Positions 57,050 to 64,000 of a DNA stretch of 64,000 bases are shown piece by piece. The notes beneath the pieces were generated by a model. It did not search any database. It saw only the letters and a list, made by a program, of their open reading frames with translations, and was not told the DNA's origin. The position numbers were made by a program, and so were the translations under genes. The number at the start of each line of letters is the position of its first letter. Positions within the stretch are counted from its first letter, which is position 1. Origin of the DNA: Dolomedes plantarius. Lineage: Eukaryota; Arthropoda; Arachnida; Araneae; Dolomedidae. The DNA lies in assembly GCA_907164885.2 (NCBI GenBank), contig OU015494.1, positions 62,001-126,000 on the forward strand. The letters are read 5' to 3'.

Positions 57050-58240
57050 CATGAAATGGTGAAAATACCGTTTCATTACAATTTATTGCTGAAGAAATTC
57101 ATCAAATTTCAAAATATTATGAATAAAAGTATTCATAGAATTATGATTAAGAACAAGCATATAATGAAAAACTTTGACAAAGTGAATAAAAAAATAACAT
57201 TTCAAATGTTTTTCTTCACTGCAATGTATTTAGTTTGCCATTGTATTATCATTTCAATTTGAGAACTCATTAAATAAAATAAAACATTTATTACAACTCT
57301 CTTCATAATTATTTTTCACGTCAAATATGCTGAAAATTTACATATAAATTTATGTAATAATCAAAACAACCATTAATGGAATATTTTCATAATGCAGAAA
57401 TGAAGCAGAAACAATGCTAAATTTTGATTGAGTCGTCCAGGGCGAGAGAACTATCCTATTGCTATTCAATTTGAGCAGTAACATATTTTACTGCTTTAGG
57501 AAAATCTAACATTACAGATATAACAGTGAAAAATATCTTTAAGTACTTTTTAGTATCATGAAATCCGCATTCAATTAATTAATTAATACTTTGTAAAAGA
57601 AAGCATGTCACAATGCATATTGATATCGAAAATCATAAGGATACTCCGGTAAAAATAATTTAACTGTGTTTGTAGATAGTTTGAATGCAGCAAACTGGGC
57701 ATCAAGGAGTAGCGTGGTAAATACTGAGATTGACATTAATCATTGGAACAGTCTAAATATTTTACCGAAAGCTTGACAGATTTCCAGTTTTACAACAAAA
57801 GAATAGTTCTCGCTTATCCATTATTAGCTTTAATATAAAAGTTTGTGACTGCTGATGAATATTTTAATTACTACGTTGTTATTTCGATAATACATAAAGT
57901 ACTGCTCGGCACAACACTGTTTGACTGTTAGGCCTAATTTTCCTACTCGACGTAAACTGAAATCCGACATGTCAACAGTGACGAGAGCAATAGCAAGCGA
58001 ATTTTGATTGGGGTAAAATAAATTTACCATGTGACTATCAAAAGGGTCTATACGACTTCATCGTGAGACCGATCAAAGAGGAGCTTGCTAGATGAAAATG
58101 AGAGCAACTTATCCCATCAACATAGCGTAGCGTGCTTCTGACTTATTATTATTTTTTTGTGGGGGGGGGGGTACGAATTGAATTCAGTTAAGGGCCTCCT
58201 CAGCGCATTGACTGCCGGACAGTCCTTAAAATATGAAATA
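57050..58240. other. No recognisable gene
   Basis: AT-rich, with a G-run at 58161-58171. Nothing assigned. Confidence 0.45.
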
Positions 58241-58442
58241 CAGTTGGCTCTCTGTTTAACAACTTTCAAGGGACCGTGAAAAATCGTCCTTAAGTAGAGA
58301 TCGCCCTTAAACAGAATTTGTGAAAAAAATAACATTTTCCTTCACACTATACAGGCTTAGGATTGTCAATATATTTTTTAATATATTGGTGTGTTTCAAA
58401 ATGTTACTTTTATCATTATTATTTTATTTACAAAAAGCTATT

Positions 58443-59915
58443 TTAAATTTCATTGAAAAAAGAGTACAAACAATACAATAAATTAGGTTTTAAAAAGGTC
58501 AAAAGTATTGATTGCTTCATTTTTCGCCTTGTTTTTCTTATTCTCTTTCCCAAATTTTCTAAAATGTTAAATGTGTCACTTTCCATATTCGATGTAATAT
58601 AACGTCGGAGAACATCTAGAGCAGAAGTTGCATCTGTGTAAGACGGTGGCAGTGTCTCGTTTTCCGTGTTTTCAACTTCACCTTCTTCGTCTGACACTAT
58701 GTTTTCGTTTACTAAATCTTCATAAATTTGTTTTACATTTCCGTAATCTGCTGTTAAAACAGATTAATAACAATTGTAGAAATCTTGAATTGAAACATCC
58801 TCATCTTTAACAAGACTTCTCCATTCTTCAGGGGTAATGTCATTTTCGTTGATTACTACATCCGTACTTTGCACTTCTTTGTGAATTCCAGTAATGCGAA
58901 AGCAGTATTTTATTGGGGATGAAGAAACTTCTTTCCATGCTGATGTTATCCTGTGCATTGCTTCCAAGATCGCAAATTTTCTAATTTTCATACTTTCAGC
59001 CGAATTGTTTATTAATTTCTTATTTAAAGACTTTCTGTAGTATGCTTTCACACTGCGAATGATACCCAGGTCTAATAGCTGTAACTTGCTAGTGCAATTA
59101 GCTGGTAAGAAATGAACAGTCAAATTTGTAAGTCCAGGGATATTTGGAGTATGTGCAGTGCAACGGTCGATTAAAAGTAAAACTTTTCTCTTTTCTTGAT
59201 GCATTTTTCCATAAAATTTTCTAAAAATCCAGTCAATAAAAATTTGTGATGTCATCCACGCTTTATTGTTATTCCGGTACTTACAAGGTTTCCTGGTGAT
59301 ATTCTTAAAACACCTTTGTTGCTTTCAGGGACGTAGCTAGACATTTATGGGCCCCCTGAAATATTACGACTTCATTTTTTTATCCCCTGTCTTGGGATTC
59401 CGGGGCATTGGAAAGGTTCCCCAGCCTAGTTACGCCCCTGGTTGCTTTGATTTGCTTTTAACTAGTGGTAGAAGTTTCTGAGATCCAACCGAATTAGTGC
59501 ACGGTAAAACAGTCAATAGTTCCTTCCTCTGTTTTCTACCAAAGCACTTTTCGCCCATATACGTTAGTTTTATTAGGCACCATATTGTAGAATAGGCCCG
59601 TCTCATCAGCACTGAATATGTTCTTCTTATCATATCCATCTAATATCCCCTTCAACACTATTTTCCGTTCTTCCACTATTTTTTCATCTATGGAGCTACT
59701 TTCACCAGATATGCTTTTAAATGCAAGCCCATATCTTTCTTTGAACTATGCTAGCCAACCAGCCGAATCCTGAAAATTTTGCATTCCAAACTTTTCTGCC
59801 AGAACAATAGCATTTTTTAAAATTATCACTTTGGAAATTGGAATGTTGGATGCTCTTGCTTCATGAAACCATTGCAGGACTGCCTTATCAAACTCTTCTG
59901 ACCGGCGACATTAAA
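58443..59915 (-). pseudogene. Tigger transposase, interrupted
   Basis: Reading on the minus strand: a CENP-B-type HTH part (EEFDKAVLQWFHEARASNIP, then KNAIVLAEKFG); the first catalytic Asp in SADETGLFYN near 59600; ERLTVL-like KELLTVL; the MITE; then KAWMTSQIFIDWIF, LLIDRCTAHT (second Asp) and LLDLGIIRSVKAYYRK (third Asp, about 31 residues on); and a C-terminus with SALDVLRRYI. Several frameshifts and a stop in the middle. Second-site Asn of LLIDN is Arg. The protein would have been a nuclear cut-and-paste enzyme. Confidence 0.82.
59326..59440. mobile_element. hAT-type MITE
   Basis: 115 bp with inverted ends CAGGGACGTAGCTAG and CAGGGGCGTAACTAG and a perfect 8-bp target duplication GTTGCTTT at 59318-59325 and 59441-59448. 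The 8-bp duplication and CAGGG end identify the hAT superfamily. No coding capacity. Removing it rejoins the Tigger transposase frame. Confidence 0.92.
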
Positions 59916-59940
59916 TTTTCTGCCGTTTGTATTTGAATCC

Positions 59941-60142
59941 TGTTAAGATAATAACTGAATCAGAGGCCGATAGTAAATATAAAGTAAGTTTAATTGGGGA
60001 AGCACAACACAGTACTACATCGTTACATGCTCACATGTCAACTAACTACCCTGTTGCCAAAACGCATGCTATAAGAAAGGATACAAAATCAGTTACAGTT
60101 ACATCGAAATATACACTAAGGAAAATGTGATTACTTACAACA
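59941..60142 (-). repeat. Copia 3' LTR
   Basis: 202 bp, TGTTAAGA to TTACAACA on the plus strand, so ends are inverted TGTT...AACA. It is immediately followed by CCCTCCCT (60143-60150), a polypurine tract on the coding strand, and then the end of copia RNase H. The 5' LTR is not in the window. Confidence 0.75.
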
Positions 60143-60530
60143 CCCTCCCTAAATCACACATTACTTTACGTTGATATCTTAGATCAGACAGTCTGGGTTT
60201 TGGAAAACATTTTGTAAATAAATCAGCTAACTGATGTTCTGTAGCTACATACACAAGATTTATATTGTACAATTTTATAACATCCCTAACATATTTTAAA
60301 TTAATGTCTAAGTGCTTTAATCTAGCACAGTTGTTTTCATTTAGTATGGCCTTAATGGCCGACTGATTATCCTCAAAAATCGAAATATAAATATTTTCAC
60401 ACTCTAAAATTCCCTTAATTACATTGTAAAGAACAATTAGATCCGGAACAGCTTTTGCTAAAGCCAAGATTTCTGCCTCAGTAGAGGACAGGGCAATGGA
60501 TATTTGTTTCTTTACACACCAAATAACAGG
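60135..60530 (-). pseudogene. Copia RNase H
   Basis: Minus-strand frame with ALAKAVPDLIVL, EDNQSAIKAI, RLKHLDINLKYVRD and VATEHQLADLFTKCFPKPR, the classic end of copia polyproteins. The upstream junction needs a frameshift near 60515-60540 where the SGYIIFFNN region lies in another frame. Confidence 0.88.
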
Positions 60531-61605
60531 ACAATTATTAAAGAAAATAATATAACCAGAAAATTTCTATCATGTGCATTAGACCCCCAATCTGCATCAA
60601 CATAAACATTAATCATAATATTGTCACTATTAGTTTTACAAAACAACAATTTGAGTTCAGATGTCCCTTTTAGATAGCGAAGTATTCTTTTCAGTTCAGC
60701 CCAAGCACTATCAGTTGGCTGCTCTTGAACTTGACTCAGGCAGTTGACAGAATACAGAATATCAGGACGGGTCGTCATAGACAAGTAAAGCAGAGCCCTG
60801 CAAGTTCACGGTAGGGACCATTAAATCTTTCACCAAGCATAAAACTTGAGGAAGTTGACTTAGGCACAACAGGAGTATCTGATGGCTTACACTCTGCCAT
60901 TTTGAACTTATTTAAAATCTTCTCAACATAAGCCTTTTGGCTTAAAGAAAGTTGATCGTGGGAATATTCCAAACATATTCCTAGGAATTCATCGGTAATT
61001 TCAGCTTTGAACATCTCAAATTCCTTTCTAAGTAATTGAATCACAACTCTTACCTCTGAATCATCCGAACCAGCAATCAATAGGTCATCAACGTACAAAA
61101 CAATCAAAATTTCATTCTGTTCGGATCTTCTTACAAAAACACATGCTTCACTATTTAGCTGCTGGAAGTTCAGGTGAAGTATGAAGTCAGTGAAGCGTTT
61201 GTACCATTGTCTGGGTGCATGTTTGAGACCATAGAGACTTTTAAGCAGCTTGCATACACGACCACTATTATCGTCATAGCCCATGGGTTGCTCCATGAAG
61301 ATTATATCCTGCAGTTCGCCATTCAAAAAAGCAGTTTTAACATCTAATGCATAAATTTTGAGACCTTTTTGGAGAATGATGGCAAGTACAAGTCTAAGCG
61401 AAGAGATACTGATGACAGGAGCATAGGTCTCAAAGTAATCAATTCCTGGCTTCTGTTCGAAACCACGAGCAACCAGCCTAGCTTTATAAATATCATTTCT
61501 TTTGATGCGCAACACCCATTTACAGGACACTAGCTTTACATCTTTAGGCAGTTCAACCAACTTCCATACTTTGTTTTTATTTAGAGACTCTATTTCTTCA
61601 TCCAT
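60512..61605 (-). pseudogene. Copia reverse transcriptase
   Basis: RVT_2-type RT: MDEEIESLNKNKVWKLV, CKWVLRIKRN, KARLVARGFEQ, DVKTAFLNGEL, LYGLKHAPRQWY and catalytic YVDD at plus 61084-61095. A frameshift near 60780 precedes TRPDILYSVNCLSQ and the start of RNase H (VYVDADWG). Well-preserved codons suggest moderate age. Confidence 0.92.
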
Positions 61606-62594
61606 AGCTTTCCTCCATGGGACTTTCTCTTCTTTGGGCCATTTTCCACATCCTCAAATGATATAGAGTCAACATTTGTCACATTGGCTTCATATACAAA
61701 ATAGTCATCCAGTCTGGCAGGAAGTTTAACATTTCTTCTCGGTCTGACATTTTCTTCAGGACTCGTATATTTCACATCACTTGAATCAGGAATTGCTTTT
61801 TCATTGGCAAGATTTTCAACTTCTATGGAATCATATTGAATCATATTTGTTATACAATTCTTCTGTTCATTAAATTTAACATTGCGAGAAACCACAACCT
61901 GTTTTGTGGCAGGGTCTAGCAGACGATAACCCATAGTAGAGTATCCTATAAATGTCATCTTTCTCGATTTAGGATCCAGCTTCTTTCTTAAATTATCAGG
62001 AAACCTCATATATGCATCACAACCAAACACTTTGATAATATTTAGATCAGGTGGCTTACCATACTTGAGCTCAAAGGGCACTTTTCCAACAGTCTGATTT
62101 GGAATTCGGTTCTTAAGATATGCAGCCGTTTGCACAGTATAGCCACAACAAGTTTTAGGCAACTTTGATTCATATATCAGAGATCTAGCCTTCTCTAAGA
62201 GATATCTGTTTGCACTCTCAGCGACACCATTTAGAGGTGCTGAATATGGTGGAGATGGATCTATCAGAATGCCATTTTTCTTGCAGTGGCGGGCTAGTTC
62301 ACCTGACACATACTCTTTGGCATTGTCACACCTAATTTTATAGAGTCCAGGATTTTGTTTGATGAATAGTTTAAAAACCTCAACAATATCACTTTTGTGT
62401 TTTAAAAGATGTACTTCACAAAACCTTGAATAATCATCTATGATTGTAACAAAGTACCTTTCACCCTCTCTAGTGGGAGAATCAATAGGACCACAGATGT
62501 CACTGTGAACCATTCTCATTGGCATATCTTCTCGGTTTCTAGGATTCTTGCTCACTGGAGTATTAGAATGTTTTGCAGTGACACACTCTTTCAC
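61590..62594 (-). pseudogene. Copia integrase
   Basis: Open frame with the integrase core: Asp in HSDICGPI, Asp in RCDNAKEY and Glu in GVAESANRYLLEK, followed by the copia-typical VFGCDAYMRFPDNLRKKLDPKS and FIGYS segments. In copia elements integrase precedes RT, as here. Frameshifts lie at both borders (near 62570-62590 and near 61600). Confidence 0.92.
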
Positions 62595-62940
62595 AAAAAC
62601 TTGATATGGATTCAGATATTGGCAAGCCCATTTCCTTTAGAATTTTGTTAGATGGGTGCCCCATACGCCTATTCCACAGTTCTGCATTGTTATTCACAAT
62701 ATATACAGTCGAAGCTTTAACGGGTTTCAATTCGCTTATATACTGCCCTTTGTTATTCAACCAAGCGAGTTCAAGCTTCTCATTACATTTCTCAATGACA
62801 GCTATGTCATTCTTAAAAATCACACTGTAACCTACTTTTTGAATGTTCTTGACAGAAATTAATTGACCATTCAGTTCAGGTACATACAACACATCTTTTA
62901 GAATTATTTTCCTAACATGTAATGTTCCAGGCATGAAGCT
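62563..62940 (-). pseudogene. Copia protease end and gag-pre-integrase domain
   Basis: Contains ILKDVLYVPELNGQLISV (after the protease) and LWNRRMGHPSNKIL, the GAG-pre-integrase zinc region. Similarity stops near 62935. The protease active site, Gag and 5' LTR are absent, so the element is 5'-truncated. Confidence 0.85.
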
Positions 62941-63112
62941 ACAGAAGGAGCGCAAGCTTCAATGGGGAATTCCTCGAAAAATGGACCGATTATTGTCGCT
63001 AACCGGCAGATGGTGCGACATGTTCTACTGGTTCGCATTTTTCATTGAGTTATATGGAAACTTGTTTTAAAAAATTGTTTTACAAATTTTTAAATTTATT
63101 CTTTGCGCAGAT
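62941..63112. other. Spacer upstream of THAP exon
   Basis: Includes a motif ACCGGCAGATGGTGCGAC at 63002-63019, related to the CTCF-like motifs at 39392. It ends in a splice-acceptor-like TTCTTTGCGCAG at 63099-63110. Confidence 0.4.
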
Positions 63113-63187
63113 ATGCCAACATGTTTTGCACCTGGTTGTTCCAGTGGCTATCGATCAGCCATAAAAAGGAACAAAGAAACTGGACAG
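63113..63187 (+). pseudogene. THAP-domain N-terminus, truncated by LINE
   Basis: Starting at an ATG three bases after a splice-acceptor-like TTTGCGCAG, the frame encodes MPTCFAPGCSSGYRS, the opening C-x4-C of a THAP zinc finger (DNA-binding; found in host THAP proteins and P-element-type transposases). After about 25 codons THAP similarity ends and LINE reverse-transcriptase sequence begins. The remaining Cys and His of the finger are missing. It may be a host exon or a P-like transposon. Confidence 0.55.
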
Positions 63188-64000
63188 AGAAATAATACCA
63201 TGCTCAACAACCTCCCCTACAAATATATATTTAAAATTACTATTGCTATCATCTCCATCATTATATTTGAGCATTTCCCCCATAGTTGGAAAAATTCTAT
63301 TATTGTCCCTATTCAAAAACCTAACAAACCCAGCAATTCCCCTAGCAGCTACAGGCCCATTAGTCTTCTAAATTCAATAAGTATATTAGCTGAAAAATTC
63401 ATAGTTAAATAGATTAATGATCACCTTCAAGAAAATAACATTCTCATCCCTTATCAATTTGGCTTTAGAAAATCCCTCTCTGCCCCTCACCAAGTTTATC
63501 GGCTAACAGAACATCTTACACATGCTAGGAAAAATAAGCAATCCACTGCAGCTCTGTTCCTAGACATTTCCTTAGCCTTCGATAAAGTCTGGATCGATGA
63601 ACTCATCCACAAACTAATTAACTATAATTTCCCCCCCAAAATCACCAGGATTCTCATTTCTTACCTAAAAAATAGAAATTTTCAGGTCAAAATTAATGGT
63701 CAGCTTTCTAGCAAATTTAATATCTATAGACACAAGGCCTGCCACAAGGTAGCGTCCTCGCCCCCATTCTTTTTAATTTATTTGTTAATGATTTTCCAAT
63801 TCACTCTAATGTTAACTTAGCAATCTTTGCGGACGACACATCCGTTTATTCTTCTTGTAGAAATTTTAAATATGCGGTCAAGAACATTAATAAGTACATG
63901 ACTGTCATCCAGCAGTGGCTCGACAAATGAAGAATCAAAATTAACAATGAAAAATGTTTTGCAGTTATGTTCACTTCAAAGCGTAAAAAATTCTTCCTAA
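63188..64000 (+). pseudogene. Jockey-like LINE reverse transcriptase, runs off window
   Basis: RT motifs in order: FPHSWKNSIIVPIQKPNK, YRPISLLNSISILAEKFI, YQFGFRKSLSAPHQ, ALFLDISLAFDKVW, a GLPQGS-like region in a shifted frame near 63740 and FADD at 63826-63837. An in-frame TAG lies at 63410-63412 and a frameshift near 63725-63740. The endonuclease half is absent, consistent with 5' truncation on insertion. Confidence 0.88.

Larger units (their letters stand above)
58241..59940 (-). mobile_element. Tigger transposon relic
   Basis: The left border is CAGTTGGCTCTCTGTTTAAC preceded by TA at 58239-58240, a Tigger-type terminus. On the minus strand the interior encodes most of a Tigger transposase. 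The other end is missing. Coding similarity runs to about 59915 and the copia LTR begins at 59941, so the copia element probably inserted here. A hAT MITE interrupts the gene at 59326-59440. Confidence 0.8.

Overview
This is a eukaryotic, intron-era animal window, almost certainly from an arthropod and most likely a spider. The two Tc1 transposases are of a type I associate with orb-weaver genomes, and the mix of BEL/Pao, Ty3/gypsy, Tigger/pogo, Tc1/mariner, jockey and copia sequence fits that. The species assignment is inference. The DNA is AT-rich, has no bacterial gene architecture, and is built almost entirely of transposable elements of different ages inserted into each other. I found no complete host gene. 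Host signals are limited to a THAP-domain first exon cut by a LINE (63113-63187) and a weak two-exon candidate near 43.7-45.0 kb.

Layout. 1-7.2 kb: two tRNA-derived SINEs, an intact-looking Tc1 element (1148-2556) and a doubtful solo LTR. 7.2-13.6 kb: a complete but mutated BEL/Pao element on the minus strand, with both LTRs and a 5-bp target duplication. 13.6-17.6 kb: Tigger-like debris, a SINE, a non-autonomous TA-inserting element with repeated internal motifs, and the 5' end of a second BEL. 18.9-33.0 kb: a 5'-truncated Ty3/gypsy element (gypsy-A) carrying three later insertions, namely a Tigger-like element in pol, a dead Tc1 in the 3' untranslated part, and a young intact Ty3/gypsy in its 3' LTR. 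34.3-37.2 kb: a short non-autonomous LTR element. 37.5-38.4 kb: a long palindrome. 39.4 kb: tandem CTCF-like motifs. 40.8-51.1 kb: degraded repeats whose order suggests an old tandem duplication of about 5 kb, ending in gypsy and LINE relics. 51.2-52.3 kb: a 50-bp minisatellite. 53.0-57.0 kb: a pogo-type transposon split by a DD41D mariner-type element. 58.2-63.0 kb: a Tigger relic holding a hAT MITE and abutting a copia relic. 63.1-64.0 kb: THAP exon plus jockey-like LINE running off the end.

The most interesting element is 26158-32563. It has identical LTRs and one open 1488-codon gag-pol frame. Its integrase lies upstream of reverse transcriptase, the copia-like order known for Gmr1-type Ty3/gypsy elements. 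Its long leader carries about eight tiny hairpins with a TCAT/TCAA loop. Stem bases change in a compensatory way while the loop stays fixed, which suggests a selected RNA element. The short element at 34299-37172 keeps collapsed pieces in the same gag, integrase, RT, RNase H order, so it derives from a second family of that type.
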